Shown: positions 1-8,057 of the stretch, piece after piece | Layout of the letters: every line of letters begins with the position of its first letter | How positions within the stretch are numbered: the stretch's first letter is position 1 | Assembly: GCF_004570325.1 (NCBI RefSeq) | Contig: NZ_SPQO01000020.1 | Location: forward strand, 34,396 to 98,395 | Direction of reading: 5' to 3' | Origin: Mycobacterium sp. PS03-16 | Lineage (GTDB): Bacteria; Actinomycetota; Actinomycetes; Mycobacteriales; Mycobacteriaceae | DNA length: 64,000 bases | Made by a program: the position numbers and the translations under genes | The notes under the pieces: model-generated | What the model saw: the letters and a program-made list of their open reading frames with translations, nothing else | Told to the model about the DNA's origin: nothing | The model's database searches: none

Positions 1-2
1 AG

Positions 3-779
3 CATCCGACCGTCTACGCCGCGCTGATCGACGAGCCGCGCGAGGATTTCATCCTGGTGATGGAGGACCTCACCGCGCGCGGTGCCGACCCGCGCGATGC
101 CACCCGGCCGCTCACCGTCGAACAGGCGGCCACCGGAGTGCGGGGACTGGCCCGCATGCACGGCCGGTTCTGGGGAGACCGGGTCGAGGCGGATCCCGCG
201 CTGGGCTGGCTGGAACCGTTCGTCCCGTGGGAGGGCATGGGTGCCGCGCCGCTGGCCGAGGCCCTGCGCCTACTCGGCGACGACGCACCGGATGTGCTGC
301 TGGCCTTGACCATCAACCGGCTCATCGACGACATCTGGAAGCCCTACATCCGCAGCCTGACCCGCGCACCGCAGACGCTGCTGCACGGCGATCCGCACAT
401 CGGCAACACCTACCTGATGCCCGACGGAGAGGTGGGATTCCTGGACTGGCAGGTCGCGCGTCGCGGCAACTGGTCGCTGGATCTCGGATATTTCCTGCAG
501 GGTGCGCTGACCATCGAGGACCGCCGTCGCCACGAAGGCGAACTGCTCTCCGAGTACCGTGACGCGCTCGGACTGCCCGCCGCGGAGATGCCGTCGCTCG
601 GGGAGATCTGGCTGCGGTATCGGGCGTCGGTGGCGCACGGGCTGACGCTGTGGCTGTGCACGGCCAGCGCGGGGGAGCTGTGGCAGCGTCCGGACATCGC
701 GGTCGCCCTGGCGCAACGGTATTCGGCCGCCTACGCCGATCTGCAGACCGCCGAGGCGCTCGCCGACATCGACACCTGA
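3..779 (+). CDS. APH/ecdysteroid-kinase-like phosphotransferase, 5' end outside window
   Basis: The last ~258 residues of a kinase of the aminoglycoside phosphotransferase fold; the reading frame is already open at the window edge, so the start is missing. The catalytic loop is visible as HGDPHIGN (Brenner motif, with the base Asp and metal-binding Asn), followed by FLDWQ, whose Asp would bind the second metal. Actinobacterial relatives are often found among fadD/fadE genes and have no well-established substrate, so antibiotic resistance should not be assumed. The stop lies one base from the stop of the convergent MFS gene. Family assignment is secure; substrate unknown. Confidence 0.85.
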   Translation, partial: HPTVYAALIDEPREDFILVMEDLTARGADPRDATRPLTVEQAATGVRGLARMHGRFWGDRVEADPALGWLEPFVPWEGMGAAPLAEALRLLGDDAPDVLLALTINRLIDDIWKPYIRSLTRAPQTLLHGDPHIGNTYLMPDGEVGFLDWQVARRGNWSLDLGYFLQGALTIEDRRRHEGELLSEYRDALGLPAAEMPSLGEIWLRYRASVAHGLTLWLCTASAGELWQRPDIAVALAQRYSAAYADLQTAEALADIDT

Positions 780-780
780 G

Positions 781-2085
781 TCAGTCGCGGCGCCGCGTCC
801 GCCACGGGCCCGGCATCAGGCACACGCAGACCGCGGAGACGACCGACACGGCCACCATGTAGGCCGCGATCGCATCGCTGGTCTTCGTCGCCGTGTACAG
901 CGCGGTGGCGATGGTGGGCGCGAACGCCGACCCCGCCACCGCGGACAGGGTGTAGCCCAAAGACACGCCGCTGTAGCGGACGTCGGCGTCGAACGCCAGG
1001 CTGAACAGCGATCCGGTGACGCCGGCCGCAGGCGCCATGGCGAGGCCGAACACCAGGATCAGCGCGACCAGGAACCACCGGGCGTCGCCGGTGTTGATGA
1101 GCGCGAACACCGGCACCACCGACAGCCCCATCGCCACCACACCGGCGAGGAACACGGGTTTGCGGCCGACGGCATCGGACAGCGCGCCGAACAGCGGGTA
1201 CATCACCACGGCGATCACCGCGGCCACACTGACACCGAGAAGTGCTGCGGGGCGGTCGATTCCGGCCACCGAGGTGGCGTAGGACACCAGGTAGGCGACG
1301 CAGATGTAGGCGAACACGCCCTGGGACAGATACGCCCCGGCGACGAGCAGGACCTGGCGCCAGTGCCGGCGGATGGCGTCGGCCAGCGGCAGGCGTACGA
1401 GCGCGGCGCGCGCCTGCACCGCCGCGAAGTCGGGACTCTCCGTCAGCGACAGCCGGATGGCCAACCCGATCACGATCAGCACCGCACTGAGCAGGAACGG
1501 CACCCGCCACCCCCAGCTCAGGAACTGCTCGTCGGGCAACCGGGACACCACGTAAAACGCCAGGGTGGCGGTCGCCGTGCCCGCGGGCGCACCCATCTGC
1601 GGGAAGGCGCCGTAGAGCCCTTTGCGGTGTGGCGCGGCGTGTTCGACGGCCATCAGGGTCGCACCACCCCATTCGCCGCCGACCGCGAAGCCCTGGGCCA
1701 GCCGCAGCAGCGTCAACAGCACGGGGGCCGCGACGCCGATCTGGGCGTAGGTCGGCAGGGCGCCCATGAGCACGGTGGCGACACCCATGATGAGCAGCGA
1801 GTAGACCAGCATCCGCTTGCGGCCGATTCGATCGCCGAAGTGGCCGAACACCACTCCGCCGAGCGGGCGGGCGACGAAGCCGACGCCGAAGGTGGCGAAC
1901 GACAGCAGCAGCCCCGTCGCCGCCGACACCTCGGGGAAGAACAGCTTAGGGAACACCAGGGCCGCGGCGGTGCCGTGGATCAGGAAGTCGTAGTACTCGA
2001 CCGTCGTCCCGATGAAGCTGGCGACCGCCACGCGCAGCGGTGACGTCGCCGTCGTCGCGGTCGTGGTGCTCGCTGCCGTGGCCAC
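781..2085 (-). CDS. MFS transporter, metabolite:H+ symporter (MHS) type
   Basis: A 434-aa integral membrane transporter of the major facilitator superfamily, with about 12 hydrophobic segments. The N-terminal VEYYDFLIHGTAAAL stretch in TM1 and the loop motif GDRIGRKR between TM2 and TM3 are typical of the metabolite:H+ symporter branch, which imports carboxylates and related small acids by proton symport. It starts at a GTG nine bases after the preceding 100-aa gene and is the last gene of a minus-strand operon with an SDR and an acyl-CoA synthetase. It therefore probably imports the acid that the synthetase activates (inference from context). Confidence 0.88.
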   Translation of the reverse strand: MATAASTTTATTATSPLRVAVASFIGTTVEYYDFLIHGTAAALVFPKLFFPEVSAATGLLLSFATFGVGFVARPLGGVVFGHFGDRIGRKRMLVYSLLIMGVATVLMGALPTYAQIGVAAPVLLTLLRLAQGFAVGGEWGGATLMAVEHAAPHRKGLYGAFPQMGAPAGTATATLAFYVVSRLPDEQFLSWGWRVPFLLSAVLIVIGLAIRLSLTESPDFAAVQARAALVRLPLADAIRRHWRQVLLVAGAYLSQGVFAYICVAYLVSYATSVAGIDRPAALLGVSVAAVIAVVMYPLFGALSDAVGRKPVFLAGVVAMGLSVVPVFALINTGDARWFLVALILVFGLAMAPAAGVTGSLFSLAFDADVRYSGVSLGYTLSAVAGSAFAPTIATALYTATKTSDAIAAYMVAVSVVSAVCVCLMPGPWRTRRRD

Positions 2086-2094
2086 CGCTATGGT

Positions 2095-2397
2095 TCAGTC
2101 GCTGGCCGGAAGCGGTTTGGCTTCCTTCAGATCGAGGGCGGTGTCACCGATCGACAGGGTGCCGGCACCGGCCTTGGTGACCAGGACTTCGGCCCCGCTG
2201 CCGTCGACATAGCGCTTACCCATCACGTTGCCACCGGACAGCGCGGGATCCATGGCGGCGTCGGCGGACTTCGGGGCGTCCAGCGGCACCATCGGGACGC
2301 CGCCGGCGCGCAGGTCGTCGAGGCTGTCGGCGCTGCGCACCACGATCACCTGGGTGTCGCACACCTGGCTCTGCAGGCGGGTGCCGTTCTTGATCAT
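2095..2397 (-). CDS. Conserved 100-aa protein of unknown function
   Basis: A small protein without signal peptide or membrane segment. I do not recognise a characterised domain. It has an N-terminal block RLQSQVCDTQVIVVR with one Cys, a Pro/Gly-rich middle (GGVPMVPLDAP), and a C-terminal half predicted to be mostly beta strand. Its ATG overlaps the stop of the upstream acyl-CoA synthetase by four bases (ATGA), so it is translationally coupled to it and probably works in the same pathway. It could be a small beta-barrel or rubredoxin-like protein that has lost its metal ligands, but that is speculation. Confidence 0.75.
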   Translation of the reverse strand: MIKNGTRLQSQVCDTQVIVVRSADSLDDLRAGGVPMVPLDAPKSADAAMDPALSGGNVMGKRYVDGSGAEVLVTKAGAGTLSIGDTALDLKEAKPLPASD

Positions 2398-3908
2398 GCG
2401 GGCTCCTTCTCGGGCTCGTCGGCGGCGGCTTCGAAATCCTTGATCAGCTCGCGGCGCAGCACCTTACCGGTGGCGTTGGTCGGCAATTCGTGCCGGAACA
2501 CCACCCGGTCGGGGGTGCGGGAACCGCGCAGGTGCCGTCGCACGTGGGCGCGCAGATCGTCGGGGTCGGGGGTGACACCGGGGCTGGGCACCACGACGGC
2601 GACGATGATCTGCCCCCACTGCGGGTCCTCGGGACCGACGACGGCGACGTCGCGCACGTCGGGGTGTTCGACGAGCACGTCCTCGATCTCGGCCGGTGCG
2701 ATGTTCTCGCCGCCGCGGATGATGGTGTCGTCGGACCGGCCGCCGATGAACAGGTAGCCGTCCTCGTCCAGCGACGCGATGTCCCTGGTGGGGAACCAGC
2801 CGTCGGCGTCCAGCACCGAGCCGATGTCGGAGTAGCGCCCGGACACCTGCTCACCCCGCACGAACAGCTCGCCGGTCTCGCCTGCGCCCAGCACCGTTCC
2901 GTCGTCGGCACGGATCTGCACCTCGATGCCGGGCACCACCTGTCCGACCGATCCCAGCCGCCGGGCGCCCGCCTCGTCGTCGGCGGCGAGTGCGGCGCGG
3001 TGGTCGTCGGGCCCCAGGACCGCGATGGTGGAGCTGGTCTCGGTCAGGCCGTAGGCGTTGACGAAGCCGACGCCGGGCAGCAGTTCCAGCGCGCGGCGCA
3101 CCAGGGGCAGCGCCACCTTCGAGCCGCCGTAGGCCAGGTTGCGCAGCGTCGGCAAGGTGGCCGCTTCCTCGGACAGCGCGGTGACGATGCGGTCGAGCAT
3201 GGTGGGGACGACCGTGGCGGTGGTGACGCCTTCGGCGTTGACCAACCGGATCCACTCCCGGGCGTCGAAGTGCCGCAGATACACCATCTTCCGGCCGGCG
3301 TAGAGGTTCGACATCGCCGCACCGACCCCGGCGATGTGGTAGGGCGGCACGCAGATCAGCGCGGCGTCGGCGGGGTCGGCAGACGCGAACTCCACGGTGC
3401 CGGTGACATAGCTGGTGAGGTTGTTGTGGGTCAACTCGACGGCCTTGGGCCGCGAGGTGGTGCCGGAGGTGAACAACACGACCGCGACGGCATCGGGGTC
3501 GGCGAATTCGGCGGCCGGGTCGGCGGTGCGGGCGGCGGTGAGGAAGTCCGTCGATTCGACGACCTGCCTACCCGCGCCGGCGACGACGTCGACGTACTCG
3601 GCATCGGCGATCACCAGCGGGTCGGGTAGCCGGGTGATCAGCTCGTGCAGGCCGTCGCGGCTGAGCCGGTAGTTCAACGGGGTGAACGCCACCGCCGCGC
3701 GGGCCGAGGCGAACAGCAGAAGCGGCAGCATGGCGCCACCGGTGCCGACGTACACCACATGTCGCGCACCTGATTCGGCGATGACGCCGGCGCCGCCGTC
3801 GGCCAGAGCGCTGAGTTCGGCGGCGCGCAGCCGCAATTCGTCGCAGACCACCGCGGTGCGATCCGGATCGCCGGACACCGACATCTCCAGCAGCAGCGAG
3901 ATGCTCAT
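2394..3908 (-). CDS. Acyl-CoA synthetase (AMP-dependent, FadD-like)
   Basis: A 504-aa ATP-dependent acid:CoA ligase of the ANL superfamily. In order it shows the P-loop-like A3 motif LFTSGTTSRPKAVE, the adenylate-binding NAYGLTETSS, the hinge region GWFPTRDIASLDEDGYLFI followed by GGRSDDTIIRGGENIAP, and the C-terminal catalytic lysine in NATGKVLRREL. The start was set at the ATG that overlaps the stop of the upstream SDR (ATGA); an open frame continues 82 codons further upstream but runs inside the SDR. It is the second gene of the SDR-synthetase-unknown-MFS operon and presumably activates the imported acid to its CoA thioester. Chain length or ring specificity cannot be told. Confidence 0.9.
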   Translation of the reverse strand: MSISLLLEMSVSGDPDRTAVVCDELRLRAAELSALADGGAGVIAESGARHVVYVGTGGAMLPLLLFASARAAVAFTPLNYRLSRDGLHELITRLPDPLVIADAEYVDVVAGAGRQVVESTDFLTAARTADPAAEFADPDAVAVVLFTSGTTSRPKAVELTHNNLTSYVTGTVEFASADPADAALICVPPYHIAGVGAAMSNLYAGRKMVYLRHFDAREWIRLVNAEGVTTATVVPTMLDRIVTALSEEAATLPTLRNLAYGGSKVALPLVRRALELLPGVGFVNAYGLTETSSTIAVLGPDDHRAALAADDEAGARRLGSVGQVVPGIEVQIRADDGTVLGAGETGELFVRGEQVSGRYSDIGSVLDADGWFPTRDIASLDEDGYLFIGGRSDDTIIRGGENIAPAEIEDVLVEHPDVRDVAVVGPEDPQWGQIIVAVVVPSPGVTPDPDDLRAHVRRHLRGSRTPDRVVFRHELPTNATGKVLRRELIKDFEAAADEPEKEPA

Positions 3909-4750
3909 GGGGCGTCCACGAAGATGTCGAGGGTCGGGTGGTCTCCGCCGCCGTAACCGGCGAGGTCGGTGGCGCCGACCGAGGCGAGCACCTCGGAGTC
4001 GATGTAGCACTGACCGGTGGCCGCCCGCGCGGGCCGCGAGAGCACCTCGACCGCCGCATCGGCCATGATCTGCGGACTCCTGGCCTTCTTCAAAGCCTCC
4101 CGGCCGTCGGCCATGTTGGCGACCGCGGAGGTGGCGATGTAGGTCTGCGGCCACAGGCAGTTGACCGCGATACCCGCCCCGCCCCGTTCGGCGCGGAACT
4201 CCTCGGCCCAGCCGAGCGACAGCAGCGTCATGCCGTACTTGGACAGCGTGTACGCCGGGTGCGCGCCCAGCCAGAAGGGGTTCATGTTCAGCGGCGGCGA
4301 CAGGGTGAGCACATGGGGATTCGCCGATTCGCGCAGATGCGGCAGCGCCGCCTTGGTCAGCAGGAAGGTGCCGCGGACGTTGATGTCCATCATCAGGTCG
4401 AACTTCTTGGCCGAGAGCTGCTCGGTCGGTTCGGTCGCGATGGCGCTGGCGTTGTTGACGACGATGTCGATGCCGCCGAAGTGCTCGACGGCGGTGGCCA
4501 CCGCGCGGGCGACGTCATCTTCCTTGCGCACGTCGCCGACCACCGCGACGGCTTTACCGCCGGCGGCCTCGACGTCGGCGACGGCGGTGTGCACGGTGCC
4601 GGGCAGTTTCGGGTGCGGTTCGGCGGTCTTGGCCAGCAGCACCACGTTGGCGCCGTGCCGGGCCGCGCCGATCGCGATCGCCAGGCCGATTCCGCGGCTC
4701 CCGCCGGACACCACCATGGTGCGGTCGGACAACGCTTGCTGACTGGACAT
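3905..4750 (-). CDS. SDR-family dehydrogenase, HSDL2-like
   Basis: A 281-aa short-chain dehydrogenase. The N-terminal SGGSRGIGLAIA is the TGxxxGxG cofactor loop, and the block LLAKTAEPHPKLPGTVHTA is characteristic of the HSDL2/SCP2-dehydrogenase-like branch. NNAS and the YTLSK motif (Tyr-x3-Lys) supply the catalytic residues. The likely reaction is NAD(P)-dependent oxidation or reduction of a hydroxyacyl or branched hydroxy intermediate. It is the first gene of a minus-strand operon with an acyl-CoA synthetase and a transporter, and is divergent from the B12 mutase gene. A copy of the 28-bp repeat carrying the regional operator lies 22 bases upstream of its ATG. Confidence 0.88.
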   Translation of the reverse strand: MSSQQALSDRTMVVSGGSRGIGLAIAIGAARHGANVVLLAKTAEPHPKLPGTVHTAVADVEAAGGKAVAVVGDVRKEDDVARAVATAVEHFGGIDIVVNNASAIATEPTEQLSAKKFDLMMDINVRGTFLLTKAALPHLRESANPHVLTLSPPLNMNPFWLGAHPAYTLSKYGMTLLSLGWAEEFRAERGGAGIAVNCLWPQTYIATSAVANMADGREALKKARSPQIMADAAVEVLSRPARAATGQCYIDSEVLASVGATDLAGYGGGDHPTLDIFVDAP

Positions 4751-4771
4751 CGGCCTCCTCGGTCACCTCGA

Positions 4772-4800
4772 TGGTATTGGCATTCTCATTTTCTGCAAGT
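4772..4800. promoter_or_regulatory. Operator candidate and 28-bp direct repeat, copy 1
   Basis: The sequence GGTATTGGCATTCTCATTTT plus eight further bases recurs 137 bases downstream with a single substitution (27 of 28). Its first part, 4772-4788, reads TGGTATTGGCATTCTCA. That has a perfect right half of the regional box TGAGAAT-N3-ATTCTCA and a degenerate left half. It lies just upstream of the SDR operon start. Confidence 0.6.
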
Positions 4801-4908
4801 GTCGTATTCGGTAGGTGTGCGGGCTCGGCGCACGCAGGCGGCCGTGGTGGCGAGGGGCGAGGGGCCGCGTTGCGGAACACGCGCCGGTGCGAACCGGTTT
4901 CCGATACG

Positions 4909-4937
4909 TGGTATTGGCATTCTCATTTTTTGCAAGT
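4909..4937. promoter_or_regulatory. Operator candidate and 28-bp direct repeat, copy 2
   Basis: This is the second copy of the direct repeat, differing from copy 1 by one C/T. It places the same box (4909-4925) 25 bases upstream of the mutase start codon. Same orientation as copy 1, so each of the two divergent genes has one copy at its own 5' end. The 109 bases between the copies show no gene. Confidence 0.6.
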
Positions 4938-4950
4938 ACGTTATCCACTG

Positions 4951-6528
4951 ATGAGCGACCTCGTACAGACCTCCTCGGGCGTCCCGCTCGAGCCCGTCTA
5001 CGTGCCGGGTGACCGCACCACCGAGCCGCCACCGCCGGGTGCCTACCCGTTCACGCGCGGCAACTTCGCGTCCGGATACCGCGGCAAGCTGTGGACGTTC
5101 CGCCAGTATTCCGGCTTCGGCACGGCCGAGGAGTCGAATCGCCGCTACCGTTACCTGCTCGATCAGGGCGGCACCGGGCTGTCGGTGGCGCTGGATCTGC
5201 CCACGCAGTGCGGGTACGACTCCGACGATCCGGAGTACGGCGAGGAGGTCGGCCGCGTCGGGGTGGCCGTGGACACGCTGGCGGATGCCGAGATCCTGTT
5301 CGACGGGATTCCGCTGGACAAGATCAGCACGAGCTTCACGATCAACGGCACCGCGGCCATCCTGCTGGCGTTCTACGTGGCCGCCGCGGAGAAGTCCGGC
5401 GTGCCGCGAGAGAAGCTCACCGGCACGATCCAGAACGACATCCTCAAGGAGTACGCCTCGCGGGGTACGTGGATCTGGCCGCCGGACCCCTCGCTGCGGC
5501 TGATCGCCGACACCATCGAGTTCTGCGCCGCCGAGGTGCCGCGGTTCAACGCGATCTCGGTGGCGGGGGCGCACTTTCGCGACGCCGGCGCCAACGCGGT
5601 GCAGGAGATGGCGTTCACGCTCGCCGACGGCGTGACCTACTGTGACACGGTCGTCGAGCGCGGCCGTATGAGCATCGACAAGTTCGCCCCGCAGATCTCG
5701 TTCTTCTTCTACACCCACGGCGACTTCTTCGAAGAGATCGCCAAGTACCGGGCCGGCCGCAGGCGCTGGGCGACGATCGTGCGCGAACGGTACGGATCGA
5801 CCAGCGACAAGGCGTCGATGTTCCGGTTCGGCTGTGTGTCGGGCGGTGCGTCGCTGTACGCCCCGCAGGCGCAGAACAACGTGGTCCGCATTGCCTACGA
5901 GGCGATGGCCTCGGTGCTGGGAGGCGTGCAATCCATGTTCACCGCGGCGTGGGACGAGCCGTTCGCGCTGCCCAGCGAGGAGTCCGCGACCCTGGCGCTG
6001 CGCACCCAGCAGATTCTGGCCTACGAGACCGGGGTGACCAGGGTGGCCGACCCGCTGGGCGGGTCGTACTTCGTCGAGGCGCTCACCGATGCCACCGAGG
6101 CCAAGATCATCGAGATCATGGGTGATCTCGAGCAGCACGGCGGCATGGTGCGCTGCATCGAGGACGGCTATCTGCAGGGGCTGATCGCCGACGAGGCCTA
6201 CAAGGTGCACCAGCAGATCGAGGACGGCACGCGCCCGGTGGTCGGGGTGAACAAGTTCGTCACCGACGAACCGCCGCCGGACATCGACACCTATGAACTC
6301 GACGCCGAGGGACGCGACCTGCAGCTCAAGCGGTTGTCGAAGGTCAAGGCCGACCGGGACCCGGACGCGGTGGCCCGGACGCTGGCCGAGTTGTCGCGCG
6401 CCGCCGGCGGCGACGACAACCTGATGCACAAGCTGATCGACTGCGCGAACGCGTACTGCACGGTGGGGGAGATGGTGTCGGCGCTCAAGGCCGTGTGGGG
6501 CGAGTTCCAGCAGCCGGTGGTGTTCTGA
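4951..6528 (+). CDS. Adenosylcobalamin-dependent acyl-CoA mutase, large (substrate-binding) subunit
   Basis: A 525-aa catalytic subunit of the methylmalonyl-CoA mutase superfamily, a TIM barrel without its own B12 domain. Conserved landmarks are LWTFRQYSGFGTAEESN (residues ~47-63), GTIQNDILKEYASRGTWIWP (158-177) and SVAGAHFRDAG (~203-213). Tyr53, Gln161, Arg171 and His208 align by motif with Tyr89, Gln197, Arg207 and His244 of Propionibacterium methylmalonyl-CoA mutase. Isobutyryl- and 2-hydroxyisobutyryl-CoA mutases replace the Tyr and Arg. Retention of the Arg hints at a substrate with a free carboxylate. The ATG start gives the usual N-terminus; an open frame upstream runs through the operator repeats and was rejected. 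The stop overlaps the small-subunit start by one base. Confidence 0.9.
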   Translation: MSDLVQTSSGVPLEPVYVPGDRTTEPPPPGAYPFTRGNFASGYRGKLWTFRQYSGFGTAEESNRRYRYLLDQGGTGLSVALDLPTQCGYDSDDPEYGEEVGRVGVAVDTLADAEILFDGIPLDKISTSFTINGTAAILLAFYVAAAEKSGVPREKLTGTIQNDILKEYASRGTWIWPPDPSLRLIADTIEFCAAEVPRFNAISVAGAHFRDAGANAVQEMAFTLADGVTYCDTVVERGRMSIDKFAPQISFFFYTHGDFFEEIAKYRAGRRRWATIVRERYGSTSDKASMFRFGCVSGGASLYAPQAQNNVVRIAYEAMASVLGGVQSMFTAAWDEPFALPSEESATLALRTQQILAYETGVTRVADPLGGSYFVEALTDATEAKIIEIMGDLEQHGGMVRCIEDGYLQGLIADEAYKVHQQIEDGTRPVVGVNKFVTDEPPPDIDTYELDAEGRDLQLKRLSKVKADRDPDAVARTLAELSRAAGGDDNLMHKLIDCANAYCTVGEMVSALKAVWGEFQQPVVF

Positions 6529-6932
6529 TGAGCGCTCCCGCGCGTGTCCTCGTCGCCAAACCCGGGCTGGACGGCCATGACCGCGGCGCCAAGATCGTGG
6601 CGCGCGCCCTGCGCGACGCCGGTTTCGAGGTGATCTACACCGGAATCCGACAGCGCATCGAGGACATCGTGTCGATCGCGCTGCAGGAGGACGTGGCGCT
6701 GGTGGGCCTGTCGATCCTGTCGGGCGCGCACGTGGCGCTGACCGCCCGCACCGTGGAGGCGTTGCGCGCCGCCGACGCCGGTGACATCGCGGTGGTGGTG
6801 GGCGGCACCATCCCTCAGGCCGACGTGCCGAAGCTCCTCGAGTGTGGTGCGGCGGCGGTGTTTCCGACCGGCACACCGCTGGAGACGTTGGTGACCGAGG
6901 TGCGCAAGCTGACCGAGCAGGCCCAGGCGTGA
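6528..6932 (+). CDS. Acyl-CoA mutase, small cobalamin-binding subunit
   Basis: A 134-aa Rossmann-like B12-binding domain. It carries the base-off/His-on signature GLDGHDRG (D15-x-H17-x2-G20), the SILSGAH loop and GGTIPQ, which cradle the nucleotide tail of cobalamin. The first 11 codons of the longer open frame lie inside the large-subunit gene, so the ATG that overlaps the large-subunit stop (TGATG) was chosen. Together with the preceding gene it forms a heteromeric mutase of the archaeal-MCM or isobutyryl-CoA-mutase architecture. The matching MeaB-type GTPase is encoded at 20384-21271, in another operon. Confidence 0.92.
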   Translation: MSAPARVLVAKPGLDGHDRGAKIVARALRDAGFEVIYTGIRQRIEDIVSIALQEDVALVGLSILSGAHVALTARTVEALRAADAGDIAVVVGGTIPQADVPKLLECGAAAVFPTGTPLETLVTEVRKLTEQAQA

Positions 6933-6988
6933 CGAGTGTGAAACGCGGGCGATTCTCGGGCCTGATTCCCGCCAAGGAGTCACACTCG
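6933..6988. repeat. Imperfect hairpin repeat between mutase and LLM gene
   Basis: Outer arms CGAGTGTGA and TCACACTCG are perfect 9-bp inverted copies, with inner arms GCGGG and CCCGC. There is no T-run. It starts at the base after the small-subunit stop. It could act as a terminator or mRNA-processing stem, or be a member of a dispersed palindromic repeat; the AAACG-GGCGAT core resembles the palindrome inside the gene at 41745-44162. Confidence 0.6.
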
Positions 6989-7008
6989 GCGAAGGAAGAG
7001 GGATAACC

Positions 7009-7965
7009 ATGAGACTGGGCGTGATGATCGGGGCCGAGCGCGGCGACATGGCGCGCAAGGTCACCAAGCTGGTGTCCGACATCGAGTGGGCCGAATCGGC
7101 CGGACTGGACACCGCGTGGATGCCGCAGGTGCCCAACGATTTCGACTGCCTGACCATGGTGGCGCTGATGGCCGCGCACACCACGCGCATCGAACTCGGT
7201 ACCGCGGTGGTGCCGCTGCAGGCCCAGCATCCGATCGCGCTGGCGCGTCAGGCGTTGTCGGTGCACGCCGTGTCGGGCGGGCGCCTCGCGCTGGGCGTCG
7301 GGCCGTCACACCACTGGATCGTGCGCGACATGCTCGGGCTGCCCTACGACAAGCCGGCGGCCTACACCCGCGACTACCTCGAGGTGCTCGACGCGGCGCT
7401 GGCGGGACCGGGGTCGGTCGACGTGGTGAACGATTCCTTCACCGTGCACAATCCCACCGTGCTGCAGGCCGATTCGCCGATGCCGGTGCTGGTGGCCGCA
7501 CTCGGCCCGGTGATGCTGCAGATCGCCGGGGCGCACGCCGACGGCACGGTGCTGTGGATGGCCGACGAACGCGCCATCGGTGAGCACATCGCGCCGCGGA
7601 TCACCAGCGCGGCCGCCGAGGCGGGCCGGCCGGCCCCGCGCATCGTCGCGGGTATCCCGGTGTGCCTGTGCGCGAACTCCGAGATCGACGCGGCCAAGGA
7701 CCGCGCCAATCGGATACTCGCGGAGGCCGAGACGTCGCCGAACTACCAGCGGTTGCTCGATCGCGGCGACGCCCGCGATGTCGGCGACCTGTGCGCGGCC
7801 GGTGACGAGGACTCGATCCTGGCGCGGTTCAAGGCCTTCGCCGACGCGGGTGTGACGGACCTGTCGGTGCGCCTGCTGCCGATCGGGGACACCCGCGACG
7901 AGCTGATCGCGTCGAAGTACCGGACGCGAGAGGTGATCGCCGAACTCGCGAAGCAGGTGCGATGA
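7009..7965 (+). CDS. LLM-class (luciferase-like) oxidoreductase, probably F420-dependent
   Basis: A 318-aa TIM-barrel protein of the bacterial luciferase-like superfamily. It begins MRLGVMIGAERGDM and shows the typical block LGTAVVPLQAQHPIALARQA followed by GRLALGVGPSHHWIVRDMLG. This pattern matches the F420-dependent mycobacterial subgroup rather than FMN monooxygenases. A strong GAAGGAAGAGGG ribosome-binding site precedes the ATG. It follows the mutase subunits on the same strand and precedes a CoA-transferase. The likely role is reduction or oxidation of a carbonyl or enone intermediate; the substrate is unknown. The stop lies in the first unit of a 32-bp tandem repeat. Confidence 0.85.
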   Translation: MRLGVMIGAERGDMARKVTKLVSDIEWAESAGLDTAWMPQVPNDFDCLTMVALMAAHTTRIELGTAVVPLQAQHPIALARQALSVHAVSGGRLALGVGPSHHWIVRDMLGLPYDKPAAYTRDYLEVLDAALAGPGSVDVVNDSFTVHNPTVLQADSPMPVLVAALGPVMLQIAGAHADGTVLWMADERAIGEHIAPRITSAAAEAGRPAPRIVAGIPVCLCANSEIDAAKDRANRILAEAETSPNYQRLLDRGDARDVGDLCAAGDEDSILARFKAFADAGVTDLSVRLLPIGDTRDELIASKYRTREVIAELAKQVR

Positions 7966-8056
7966 GCGCTTGCGCGAAGAGCCGCGTGCCCCGATGAGCG
8001 CTTGCGCGAAGAGCCGGGTGCCCCGATGAGCGCTTGCGCGAAGAGGCGGGCGCCCC
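7961..8056. repeat. Three tandem 32-bp repeats containing the stop/start junction
   Basis: Three units of 32 bases begin GATGAGCGCTTGCGCGAAGA, at 7961, 7993 and 8025, with a truncated fourth start at 8057. Unit 1 contains the TGA of the LLM gene, every unit contains an ATG, and the last ATG (8058) starts the CoA-transferase. Since 32 is not a multiple of three, the ATGs fall in successive frames. It appears to be a local expansion of an ATGA overlap. Confidence 0.9.
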
Positions 8057-8057
8057 G

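Noticed and set aside
3..779. Aminoglycoside resistance gene
   Set aside because: The kinase motif is shared by many APH-fold enzymes, and the catabolic context gives no reason to call it a resistance determinant.
3909..4154. 82-codon extension of the acyl-CoA synthetase
   Set aside because: It lies wholly inside the upstream SDR gene in another frame and is Arg-rich; the ATGA overlap start is better.
4771..4950. N-terminal extension of the mutase large subunit by 60 codons
   Set aside because: It would translate through both operator repeats and has no family similarity; the ATG at 4951 gives the normal N-terminus.
4786..7266. Long open frame of 826 codons on the minus strand opposite the mutase genes
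   Set aside because: It is antisense to two clearly conserved B12 mutase genes, is very rich in Arg/His/Gly as expected of a shadow frame in GC-rich DNA, and shows no domain.
7962..8028. Three extra ATG codons in the 32-bp repeats as starts of short genes
   Set aside because: The first two are out of frame with any sustained coding potential and are explained by repeat expansion.
7961..8056. CRISPR-like array
   Set aside because: The 32-bp units are contiguous without spacers and there are no cas genes.
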